A model generated the notes under the pieces. That model saw only the letters and a program-made list of their open reading frames with translations. It had not been told where the DNA came from and made no database searches. 64,000 bases of DNA from Streptomyces sp. NBC_01351 (GTDB taxonomy: Bacteria; Actinomycetota; Actinomycetes; Streptomycetales; Streptomycetaceae). The DNA lies in contig NZ_CP108356.1 in assembly GCF_036237315.1 (NCBI RefSeq), positions 62,001-126,000 on the forward strand, in the 5' to 3' direction. Shown here piece by piece: positions 49,544 to 57,717 of this stretch (within the stretch, counting starts at the first letter, position 1; the number at the start of each line of letters is the position of its first letter). Position numbers and translations under genes: made by a program.

Positions 49544-52000
49544 CTACTCCTGCGCGGTGCGGCGGCGCCGCATCCACCACGTCAGGGTGACGCCGGCCGC
49601 CGCGAGGGCAGCGGCGGCACCGGCGATGAGGCCCACCGGTGTGTTGGAGCCGGTGTCGGCGAGGTCGCCGTCGGGGTCCTCCGGTGTGGGCGGCGTGTTG
49701 TCACCGCCGCCGGGGTTGGTGGGGTTTGGGGCCGGGGTCGTCGGGAGGTTGGTCGGCTTGCCGGTGCCCGACGGGGTCGGTGTCGGGGTGGGGTCGTCGC
49801 CGGGATCTTCGCCGCCCGGGTCCTCGCCACTGCCGTCTGTGGCCGGGCCTGCACCGAGGTACAAGGTGTCGAGGTCCCGGTAGGAGGCGTCATCGGACTT
49901 GCCGGAGTTGAGGGTGGTGTTGTCCAGGTCCTGGTTCTGGGTGTCGAACTGGACCTTGGGGATGTTCTGCTTGGGCTGCTTGGAGAAGTCGACGCCGCCG
50001 ACGCCCTGCTTGTACAGCTTGCCGCCGTACTCCAGCTCGAACCACTCAACGCCCTCCTTGATGGACTGCATGTACTCGTCCCAGACCTTTTCACGGGTCC
50101 AGTCCTCATGCGGAGCGCGGATCGGCCAGGCCGAGACGTCGTTGGAGTTGATGATGTCGTGGAAGTCCGTCGGGGACTTGGCGTCCTGCTGCCGGATGTA
50201 CTCGGCGGCGATGCGGGCGTTGTAGACGGCGCGCAGCTCGGCGTACTTGGGGTCCTTGTTCACCCGCTCCTGGATGACGGGGATGATGTTGGCGTTGACC
50301 GACCGTTCGATGGCCTTCTTCTCGGCGTCCGAGAGGTCGGTGCATTCGGTGGAGCCAGGGACGGTGTAGTCGACGTCCAGCCACTGGGCGGAGACGTCCA
50401 TTGGCGATTCGAGGATGTAGATCCCGCCGTCCTGCTCGCGGACCTTGGCCTCGTCGGGCTCGATCCAAAAGCGGGTACCGGGGAAGCAGGGGATGCCGTT
50501 GCGGCGCGGCGCGGTGTCCCAGTACAGCTTGCCCCCGGGATGCTTGTCGGGGTTCAGGGCCTCGGAGAAGTCGTGCTTCATGACCAGGTCGGCGTCGAGG
50601 AGGACGCGGCCGGCGTCGGTCTTCCCGAACTTGGCGTCCATGACCTTGCCCGGCTGGTCCGGGTTCAGGTTGACCCAGAACTTTTCGGGGGTCAGGGCGA
50701 GCCAGGTGAACAGGGCGTCGGAGGAGAGCTGCATCCGGGCTTCGCCGCCGAAGCCGGGATTGTTGTCCGGGTCGGGCATCTGGTTGGCGCGCATGGAGTA
50801 GGTCATGCCCTTGCCCTTTTCGAGGCCGCCGACGTACCGGAGTTCCATGGTGGTGAAGTCGACGCCGCCCGGGCCGCCCCTTGGGAGGGTGCCCCTCGGG
50901 TCGAGGCGGTTGGCGTCCCGCTGGTAGCGCTTCGCCTCTTCCAGGGTCTTCCCGGAGGACAGGGCCCGGTCGTTGGCGGGGCCGCGGGTGCCGCACGTGT
51001 TGGCGCCGGCCGCCGCGAGCTGCGTTGTGCCGGTCTGGCAGGCGGGCGCGAACCACCGCTGATGGTCCGAGTACCCCTTGATCGGGGTGGTCTTGGGCAC
51101 CGGGTTGTACATGCGCTGGTTTCCGCGCACCTGCCCGCTCTTCCCGTTCCGCATGTTGCGGATGTCGCGCTCCAGGTCGTCGATGTGCTTGACCTGGCCC
51201 TTGGTGAAGGGCTTCGCGCCGGTGAAGCGGAACGTATGGTCGGGCATCGACTTGGCGACGACCCGGTCATTCGCAAGCTGCTTCGCAGTCAGCTTCGAGT
51301 TCGACTTGAACTCGTTGAACTCTTTGCTCTTCTGGTTGTAGGCGTCGTACCGGCGCTCGCCGACCTTGTCGCCGTTCTTGTCGAACAGCTCGACGGTGAC
51401 CTCACACAACCAGTCCGGGCCGATCAGCTTGTAGTCCCTGACGAGCTGCCGTTCGAAGCCCGAGCCCTTGTGGTTGTTGATCTGGTTGCGGATGTACCGC
51501 TTGTCGAACCAGTGCTTGAACCCCAGGTTCTCCTTGTTCGCGAAGTACCGGGCGTAAATCTCCATCGCCCGGTCCGCAGGCTTCCCCGACGCGTTGGCGA
51601 TCTTCTTCCATGCATCGACGTTCTTGTCCAGGTCCCCGGGGACCTTCGACAGGGCCTCGGTCTTCTGGGCGGCTGTCGGTGTCTGAAGGCCGTCGTACGC
51701 CTGTCCCGGAAGGTCGAACTCGAAGTTCCTTGGGAGGGCAGTGTCCTTGTACAGGTTCCCCGTCGGGTTGTCGGGGAACCCGGAGCCCGGCGGTGTCGTC
51801 GGGGCGGTCGGGAGGCCGTTGCGGGTGTCGCAGCGCTTCCCGGATCCCGCCTTCATCTTCGCCGAGACCGGCGGCAGCTTCGGTGGTGCGGCCTCGACGG
51901 CCTGGAGTCCGGTGATGACGATCGCGGCCGTCAGGCCGACGGCGGCCGTGAACCTGGCCGCTAACCGCCACTTGGTCGGTATTCGAATGTGCTTGTTCAA
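49544..52000 (-). CDS. Sortase-anchored secreted protein with nuclease-like motif
   Basis: An 818-aa exported protein. TTG 52000 gives NKHIRIPTKWRLAARFTAAV, followed by a hydrophobic core and a cleavage site around VEAAPP; earlier in-frame starts would hide the signal peptide. The C-terminus has a Pro/Thr/Gly linker, then LADTG, a hydrophobic helix and MRRRR, the LAxTG cell-wall sorting signal used by class E-type sortases. Around residue 219 a pattern YDAYNQ...EFNEFKSNSKL (Asp219, Glu230-x-Lys232) resembles a PD-(D/E)xK restriction-endonuclease-fold toxin domain. The middle is novel to me. Possibly surface-displayed toxin or enzyme. Confidence 0.8.
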   Translation of the reverse strand: MNKHIRIPTKWRLAARFTAAVGLTAAIVITGLQAVEAAPPKLPPVSAKMKAGSGKRCDTRNGLPTAPTTPPGSGFPDNPTGNLYKDTALPRNFEFDLPGQAYDGLQTPTAAQKTEALSKVPGDLDKNVDAWKKIANASGKPADRAMEIYARYFANKENLGFKHWFDKRYIRNQINNHKGSGFERQLVRDYKLIGPDWLCEVTVELFDKNGDKVGERRYDAYNQKSKEFNEFKSNSKLTAKQLANDRVVAKSMPDHTFRFTGAKPFTKGQVKHIDDLERDIRNMRNGKSGQVRGNQRMYNPVPKTTPIKGYSDHQRWFAPACQTGTTQLAAAGANTCGTRGPANDRALSSGKTLEEAKRYQRDANRLDPRGTLPRGGPGGVDFTTMELRYVGGLEKGKGMTYSMRANQMPDPDNNPGFGGEARMQLSSDALFTWLALTPEKFWVNLNPDQPGKVMDAKFGKTDAGRVLLDADLVMKHDFSEALNPDKHPGGKLYWDTAPRRNGIPCFPGTRFWIEPDEAKVREQDGGIYILESPMDVSAQWLDVDYTVPGSTECTDLSDAEKKAIERSVNANIIPVIQERVNKDPKYAELRAVYNARIAAEYIRQQDAKSPTDFHDIINSNDVSAWPIRAPHEDWTREKVWDEYMQSIKEGVEWFELEYGGKLYKQGVGGVDFSKQPKQNIPKVQFDTQNQDLDNTTLNSGKSDDASYRDLDTLYLGAGPATDGSGEDPGGEDPGDDPTPTPTPSGTGKPTNLPTTPAPNPTNPGGGDNTPPTPEDPDGDLADTGSNTPVGLIAGAAAALAAAGVTLTWWMRRRRTAQE

Positions 52001-52210
52001 GAGCTCGTCTTTCCCTCTCCGGTGGGGCCTTGAGGGGATGCGGGCGGCGCGTGGGCCCTCGTGACATGTACGCGCCACCCGACCACCATAGCCCCCACCC
52101 GCCACATGTAAAGACGAGTTAAAGCGCGTTGACGAAGCATCAACACCACGGCGTGGGACGCCAGTTCACACGTCGCGACCCTCGGCCCCAGGGGCACCGT
52201 CGACTTGCGC

Positions 52211-52927
52211 CTAGACGAAGTACAAGCTCTCCATGTCCCTCACCGCGCCTTCGGAGTGCCGCACACGGAACGCCGTCGTCTCCATCTCCTCCCACCCCCA
52301 CGGATCCGAATGCCCGAGCGCCAAGCCCCCCAGGCCCGCCCAGTAGACCTCGTTCGCGGGTGCGTCCAGGTCGACGCCGGCGTTGTCCACCATCCACCCC
52401 CTGAGATCCAGGGACGCGATCACCGCACGCGGATCGCCCGAGATGACGAACGGCTCATCATCCGGCCATCCCGATGCATGGAACATGGCTCCGTCCGGCA
52501 ACCACACGATGTTCTCGGTGTGCTCCATCCCCCCGTGGTAGGAAACCCGTCCCACGATCCGCGCATCCGGGAACCTCTTCCGCAACTCCTTCGCCGCCGA
52601 CCGGAGCGGCTCGTCGTTGCCGTCGGTCGCGAACGCGGGAGTCACGATGCTCAACATGCCGCCCCACGCGGCAGCGTGCACGATGTCCAGATCAGACCGT
52701 GCTGCCGATGGGAGCGGGGTCTGCGCCGAGCGCGGCCCGAGGTCCTCCAGGACGGCCTCGATGCCCTCGAACGACTCGACGAACGCACGTGCGCGCTCAG
52801 GGTCGTTGGGGGGCAGGTTGCGGGCGTCGACGTTGAATGGCGCCTCGAACGCGGTCAGGTGACACAGACTCATCGAGCCACGCACGATCCGGTCCGGCGC
52901 AGAGGTCCAGTAGGTGTTCTGGTTCAT
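52211..52927 (-). CDS. Hypothetical protein upstream of the sortase-anchored protein
   Basis: A 238-aa cytoplasmic protein starting MNQNTYWTSAPDRIVRGSMS. It has FVESFEGIEAVLEDLGPRSA, VSYHGGMEHTENIVWLPDGA and SDPWGWEEMETTAFRVRHSE; the alternation of strands and helices suggests an alpha/beta fold. No signal peptide. Same orientation as, and 210 nt upstream of, the LAxTG protein; a link such as immunity is only a possibility. Family not recognised. Confidence 0.7.
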   Translation of the reverse strand: MNQNTYWTSAPDRIVRGSMSLCHLTAFEAPFNVDARNLPPNDPERARAFVESFEGIEAVLEDLGPRSAQTPLPSAARSDLDIVHAAAWGGMLSIVTPAFATDGNDEPLRSAAKELRKRFPDARIVGRVSYHGGMEHTENIVWLPDGAMFHASGWPDDEPFVISGDPRAVIASLDLRGWMVDNAGVDLDAPANEVYWAGLGGLALGHSDPWGWEEMETTAFRVRHSEGAVRDMESLYFV

Positions 52928-53165
52928 GCGGGCAACCGTAACGGCCCGCGATGACAGAGGCGCCGCCGCCCAGCCTTGAGCGGCAATCACGCCGTCGAGT
53001 ACCACACCGGTCGGTACGCGAAGATCCCCGGACCGAAGCCCGGGCCCGTGATCCGCATCCCCGCCGCCTGCGGGCCCATGCGGCGGTGGCAGTCCGACCC
53101 CGGCCTGCTCGCCGCACCGGAGCGCAGGCGGCGACCGGGTCGGCTACGCCCGCGTATCGCGCAAG

Positions 53166-53292
53166 CGTGTTGTTCGACGCCCACCGTAACGACAGAGAAT
53201 CGTGGGCTACTCGATCGACGCGCAGATGAAGTTCCGCCTTGCCGTCGCAGCCCTGGACAATGCCGTGGCCCGACGTGACTACGTCGCCGGCC
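53166..53292 (+). pseudogene. IS3 OrfB remnant with internal deletion
   Basis: LFDAHRND (from about 53166) is joined directly to IVGYSIDAQMKFRLAVAALD and NAVARRDYVAG. Both pieces match the OrfB of the IS3 element at 18944-20200 (LFDAHRED and IVGYSIDTRMKSRLAVTALD), but about 270 bp between them are missing. Cut at the right by an IS110 fragment. Confidence 0.75.
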
Positions 53293-53293
53293 G

Positions 53294-53684
53294 ATCACCA
53301 GCATGCCCGGCGTGGGCGTCATCCGCGGCGCCGAGTTCCTGGTCGCCACCGGCGGCGACATGACCGCCTTCGGCACCCCCGACCGCCTCGCCGGCTTCGG
53401 CGGAGTCGCCCTGGTCCCACGCGACTCCGGCAAGATCAGCGGAAACCTCCGGCGCCCCCAGCGATACAACCGACGGCTCCAGCGCGTGTTCTACACCTCC
53501 GCGTTGCTCAGCATCCGAAGGTCTGAGGAATCCCGCCGCTCCTACGACCGCAAACGAACCGAGGGGTAAGCGTCACACCCAAGCGGTCCTCGCTCTCGCA
53601 CGCCGCCGCGTCAATGTCCTCTGGGCCCTCCTGCAAGACGGGCGGTGCTGCGAACTCACACCACCGACGGCCGCCGCGGCTTGA
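53294..53684 (+). pseudogene. IS110-family transposase C-terminal remnant
   Basis: ITSMPGVGVIRGAEFLVATG begins the fragment, followed by GFGGVALVPRDSGKISGNLR and RRLQRVFYTSALLSIRRSEE, the C-terminal transposase_20 domain. A one-base insertion at the TAA (53567-53569) shifts the frame; the tail KRHTQAVLALARRRVNVLWA continues to 53684. The N-terminal catalytic part is gone. Confidence 0.8.
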
Positions 53685-53804
53685 CACGCGGTATGAGGAA
53701 TCATCCTCACCGGGACTCCGTTCCCTGGCTCATCAAGATCCAAGTCACTCCAGTGTCCAAAAGCGGGGGCCGGGCCCGCGTTCCGGTTGGAACACCACCT
53801 GGGA

Positions 53805-54256
53805 TCAGAGCTGGAATTTGAAGCCGATGTGCGATCCGACGAAGCCGAGCCGCTCGTAGAAGCGGTGGGCATCCGGGCGAGCCGCATCGCAGGTCAGCTG
53901 CACCAGCCGGCAATCCTGGCGGCGGGACTCCTCGATCGCCCACTCGATCAGCTGCCGGCCGACCCCCTGACCGCGCTCCGAGCTGTGCACGCGTACGCCC
54001 TCGATGACCGACCGGGTGCTGCCACGACGGGACAGGCCGGGGATGACGGTCAGCTGGTGTGTGCCGACGACCATGTCTCCGAGCGCAGCCACGGCAAGGA
54101 ACTGGTTGGGATCACTTTGCAACCGCTCGTATGCAGTGAGGTAAGGGCGCAAGTCGTCGGGGACTCTCGAGTGGCCCCCAGTGCGTCGCCGGCGAGCATG
54201 ACCACGATGGCGGGGACGTCGTGCGCAATGGCAGGTCGGATCCCGATATCTGCCAT
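53805..54256 (-). pseudogene. GNAT acetyltransferase with one-base frameshift
   Basis: From ATG 54256 the frame reads MADIGIRPAIAHDVPAIVVM then GDALGATRES. It should continue as VPDDLRPYLTAYERLQSDPN, but that is in the next frame (break near 54165-54172). The second part holds the acetyl-CoA site SSERGQGVGRQLIEWAIEES and CDAARPDAHRFYERLGFVGS. Otherwise a normal GNAT of about 150 aa. Either a recent pseudogene or a sequencing error. Confidence 0.8.
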
Positions 54257-54521
54257 GGATCCAACGATATCCGGACACATCTGGGCGTGATCAAGGTCCG
54301 TCGAAATCTCCTGTCAAATGGCATCCGATCTGCGAGAACTCCCTGTCGAGAGGCCCGTATCCAGCTGCCGGTCACACGAGGAACCGGTGATTCATCTCAC
54401 TTGTCGAAACATTGCGACGCCCGCCACCCCTCCTTGAAGATCGACCCCGAGGTGAGCCCGGAAGGTGATCACAATGTTGATTGCCGTGGGCTCGAACCTG
54501 TTGATTTTGGGGGAATTCGAC

Positions 54522-55250
54522 ATGTCTACCGCGCTTGACCTTCACGCTTGGGAACTTGCACAGCAGGGCTATACCTTGCTCAAAGGGATCGAAGCGGACG
54601 AAGAGGCTGCCGAGGTTCTGAGCGCCTTCGGTGAGCTCGTCCCGCAGTACGACGGCTCGCTGCGCTACCAGGTCAAGGCCGCGCCGGGCTTCGAGGAGCG
54701 ACGCTATTCCAAGAGCGTCAACACCATCCTCGTCCACACCGAGGCGCCGGGCTGGAGCCCGACGCCCAGTTACCTGGCCCTGCACTGCCGGGTCCAGGCC
54801 ACTTGCGGTAGCGGCCACACCGAGTTGGCCGACATGAGCCAGTTCGTGGCTTCGCTGGGCGAGCAGGACCGTGCCGCCCTGTACGAGCGCGAGATCGAGT
54901 GGCTCGGCCACAACACCGGTGGCGTCGGCACCGAAGGCGTGCGGCGCCCCGTCGTGGAGCGCACCGAAAGCGGCCGGGAGATCCTCCGCTTCAGCTACAA
55001 CCTGCTGACCACCGGGCAGTACGACCCGCCGGTCGACGCGTCCGTCGACCCCGCGCAGCTCCCGCTGGGCAGCTTCGGCATCCACCTGGCCGAGCAGGCC
55101 GAGGCGTTCTTCCGGGAACACAAGGTCTCCGTGCTCATCCCCGAGGACTCGATCCTCGTCTGGGACAACCAGCGCATGGTGCACGCCCGCTCCGCGTACC
55201 GCGATGCGAAGCGCCACCTCACCCGCTACTGGGTCGCGGCCCAGCGCTGA
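54522..55250 (+). CDS. TauD/clavaminate-synthase-like 2-oxoglutarate/Fe(II) oxygenase
   Basis: A 242-aa non-haem iron oxygenase. The metal-binding facial triad is His72-x-Glu74 (LVHTEAPGW) and His221 (NQRMVHARSAY), with Arg235 (HLTRYW) as the likely 2-oxoglutarate anchor; the HxE form is as in clavaminate synthase and relatives. ATG 54522 is behind GGGGGAA; an upstream ATG in frame adds 19 residues. First gene of the 54.5-64 kb biosynthetic operon. It may hydroxylate, desaturate or cyclise an amino acid or peptide intermediate. Confidence 0.88.
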   Translation: MSTALDLHAWELAQQGYTLLKGIEADEEAAEVLSAFGELVPQYDGSLRYQVKAAPGFEERRYSKSVNTILVHTEAPGWSPTPSYLALHCRVQATCGSGHTELADMSQFVASLGEQDRAALYEREIEWLGHNTGGVGTEGVRRPVVERTESGREILRFSYNLLTTGQYDPPVDASVDPAQLPLGSFGIHLAEQAEAFFREHKVSVLIPEDSILVWDNQRMVHARSAYRDAKRHLTRYWVAAQR

Positions 55251-55363
55251 GCCGCATCATCGCCGCGTCGACCGCTCCACGCGTTCGCGGCCTGCGCTCA
55301 GGCGCCCGACACAGGTGCGGCCCGCGCCGCACCACCGGAACACCGATCTTGTAAGGCTGAACC

Positions 55364-56401
55364 ATGACCGACGCCCAGAACGCCCTACTCGCCAAAGAGG
55401 AGTTCCCCACCGGCCTGCCGGAGGAGCTGAAGGGGCTGCCCGAAGGCGTGCCTCGGCACAACCCTGACGACCAGGTCGAAAGCGCCGTCATCCGCCGGCT
55501 CGTCGGCAACTGGCACCGTCGGGCGACCGTGAAGCGCGACGAGCCGGACCTCGACGAGCTGTTCGAGATCGACCGGCCGGACTACCCGGAGGGCATCCTG
55601 CCCTTCTCCGACCACCCCACCTACCAGGCGCTCGACCCCGCGAAGAAGTCCGAACTCCTGAGCTGGGCCTGGATCGCGTACAACCGCCACACGATCATGG
55701 CCGAGCAGAAGGTCGCCAACCCGGCCTTCGCCCTGGTCATGGAGGGCGAGTACCCCATGCTCCAGGACGAAGCGCTCAACATCTCGCTCGCCCAGGCGAT
55801 GGTTGACGAGCAGTACCACACCCTCATGCACCTCAACGCGAGCGCCGTTACCCGGCGTCGGCGCGGCCGGGCCATGCCCGACAACGACCTGCCCATCTCC
55901 CATACGGCGCGTGAGCACCAGCGGCTGCGCGACAGCTCCGGCCAGAGGTGGGAGAAGTCGCTGACCACGCTCGCCTTCGCGACGGTGTCCGAGATCTCGA
56001 TCAATGCCTATCTGGATCTGCTGGCGGACGACGAAATGATCCAGCCGATCAACAGCAGCACCGCCAAACTGCACAACCGTGACGAGTACTGCCACGCCTC
56101 CATCTCCGCCGTCCTGGCCGAGGTGGTGCACGACAAGCTCGACGAGAAGAAGCAGCGGTTCTTCCGCGACATGCTCTTCGAGGGGCTGGAGGCGTTCGTC
56201 GCCACGGATTACACGACCTGGCACCGGATCATGGACCTCGCCGGTGTCGAAGGCGGCCACGAGATGCTCGCCGACTGCCAGGCGGAGACAAGCCGCAAGC
56301 GCCTGGTGCGCGACTACACGGGGTTGCACACGCTCATCGAGCGGATGGGCGTCCAGGAGCTCGTCGAATTCGACTGGTCCAAGTCCCACGTAGCCCGCTG
56401 A
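55364..56401 (+). CDS. AurF-type diiron N-oxygenase
   Basis: A 345-aa member of the p-aminobenzoate N-oxygenase (AurF/CmlI) family, which converts amines to hydroxylamine, nitroso or nitro groups. All seven expected diiron ligands can be placed by spacing: Glu114 (IMAEQKV), Glu149 and His152 (VDEQYH), Glu210 (VSEISIN), His237, Glu241 and His244 (LHNRDEYCHAS). The gaps (35, 3, 61, 27, 4, 3) almost match AurF. It starts at ATG 55364, 113 nt after the oxygenase gene. Substrate is unknown; with the aminomutase next door, an aliphatic or aromatic amino acid is possible. Confidence 0.9.
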   Translation: MTDAQNALLAKEEFPTGLPEELKGLPEGVPRHNPDDQVESAVIRRLVGNWHRRATVKRDEPDLDELFEIDRPDYPEGILPFSDHPTYQALDPAKKSELLSWAWIAYNRHTIMAEQKVANPAFALVMEGEYPMLQDEALNISLAQAMVDEQYHTLMHLNASAVTRRRRGRAMPDNDLPISHTAREHQRLRDSSGQRWEKSLTTLAFATVSEISINAYLDLLADDEMIQPINSSTAKLHNRDEYCHASISAVLAEVVHDKLDEKKQRFFRDMLFEGLEAFVATDYTTWHRIMDLAGVEGGHEMLADCQAETSRKRLVRDYTGLHTLIERMGVQELVEFDWSKSHVAR

Positions 56402-56427
56402 CCGCGACGAGGAATCGAGACATCCCG

Positions 56428-57717
56428 GTGAAGCACTACGCGAACGAGCGTCTCGCTCAGCTTGCGCAGGACCGTGGCATGCCCGGCGAGTACGTCCGGG
56501 ACCTGCGTGTGGTCTCCAGCGTGCTGCCTTTCAAGGTCAACGAGTACGTTGCCGACGAGCTGATCGACTGGTCGGCCGCTCCGGACGACCCGATCTTCCG
56601 GCTGACCTTCCCGCACCGCGACATGCTCCCCGCACCCGTCTTCGACCGGATGGCCGCCCTGCTGGCCGGCGGAGCTCCCCGTGAGGAGCTCCGCCAGGCC
56701 GCCGCCGCGGCCCAGTTGGAGCTCAACCCGCACCCGGGCGACCAGCTGGAGGCCAACGTCCCCATGCTGGACGGCCGTCGGCTCGACGGACTCCAGCACA
56801 AGTACGCCGAGACCGTGCTGGTCTTCCCCTCCCAGGGCCAGACCTGCCATTCGTACTGCGGCTACTGCTTCCGCTGGGCCCAGTTCGTCAGCCAGGCAGA
56901 GCTGCGCCAGGCACTGCGCGACCCCGCCGATCTGACCGGCTACCTCGCCGGGCACCCCGAGGTCACCGACGTGCTCTTCACCGGCGGCGATCCGATGATC
57001 ATGCGCACCGACGTGGTGCGACGCTGGGTCGAGCCGCTGTTGGAGGAGACGGCGGACTCCGTTCGCACCCTGCGGTTCGGCACCAAGGCACTGTCCTACT
57101 GGCCGGCCCGGTTCACCACCGGACCGGATGCGGACGACCTGATGCGGCTCTTCGAGCGCGCCGTCGCCGCCGGCCGACACGTGGCCGTCATGGCCCACTT
57201 CTCGCATCCGCGGGAGCTGGAGACCACCGCGGTGCGCGAGGCCATCGCCCGGATCCTCTCCACCGGCGCCGTGATCCGTGGCCAGGCTCCCCTGGTGGCG
57301 CACGTCAACGACGACGCGGCCGCATGGTCCCAGATGTGGCAGATGCAGGTCGAGCTGGGCATCGTCCCCTATTACATGTTCGTCGAGCGGGATACCGGAG
57401 CGCGCAACTACTTCGGGCTGCCGCTCGTCCGGGCGCTGGAGATCTACACCGAGGCCATCCGCGGTGTCTCCGGCCTCGCACGCACCGCCCGTGGCCCGGT
57501 CATGTCGGCCGGCCCCGGCAAGGTGATGATCCACGGCACCGCGCAGGTCGGCGGCGAGGACGCCTTCGTCCTCAGCTTCCTGCAGGCCCGTCGGGCCGAG
57601 TGGGTGGGCCGCCCGTTCTTCGCCGCCTACGACGAGCACGCCCAGTGGTACGACGAGCTCAAACCGCTCTCCGGCTCCGGGACTTCGTTCCCGCCGTTCC
57701 CCGAGCTCAGCGCATGA
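56428..57717 (+). CDS. KamA-family radical SAM protein (lysine 2,3-aminomutase-like)
   Basis: A 429-aa radical SAM enzyme of the lysine 2,3-aminomutase family. The [4Fe-4S] cluster motif is Cys140-x3-Cys144-x2-Cys147 (CHSYCGYCFRW), followed by VTDVLFTGGDPMIM. A candidate PLP lysine lies in SAGPGKVMIHG near the C-terminus, matching the GGGGK region of aminomutases, so 2,3-amino migration to a beta-amino acid is plausible. GTG 56428; 26 nt after the N-oxygenase. Its stop overlaps the next ATG. Actual substrate (Lys, Arg, Glu or a modified residue) cannot be read from sequence. Confidence 0.88.
   Translation: MKHYANERLAQLAQDRGMPGEYVRDLRVVSSVLPFKVNEYVADELIDWSAAPDDPIFRLTFPHRDMLPAPVFDRMAALLAGGAPREELRQAAAAAQLELNPHPGDQLEANVPMLDGRRLDGLQHKYAETVLVFPSQGQTCHSYCGYCFRWAQFVSQAELRQALRDPADLTGYLAGHPEVTDVLFTGGDPMIMRTDVVRRWVEPLLEETADSVRTLRFGTKALSYWPARFTTGPDADDLMRLFERAVAAGRHVAVMAHFSHPRELETTAVREAIARILSTGAVIRGQAPLVAHVNDDAAAWSQMWQMQVELGIVPYYMFVERDTGARNYFGLPLVRALEIYTEAIRGVSGLARTARGPVMSAGPGKVMIHGTAQVGGEDAFVLSFLQARRAEWVGRPFFAAYDEHAQWYDELKPLSGSGTSFPPFPELSA

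Noticed and set aside
49139..51964. A 941-codon open frame on the plus strand
   Set aside because: It is the antisense shadow of the 818-aa LAxTG protein gene; codon position G+C bias and recognisable domains are on the minus strand.
53136..53165. VGYARVSRKRV, like the start of a serine recombinase
   Set aside because: Only about 10 residues fit and the sequence passes into IS3 OrfB; too short to call, though a scar from a resolvase gene is possible.
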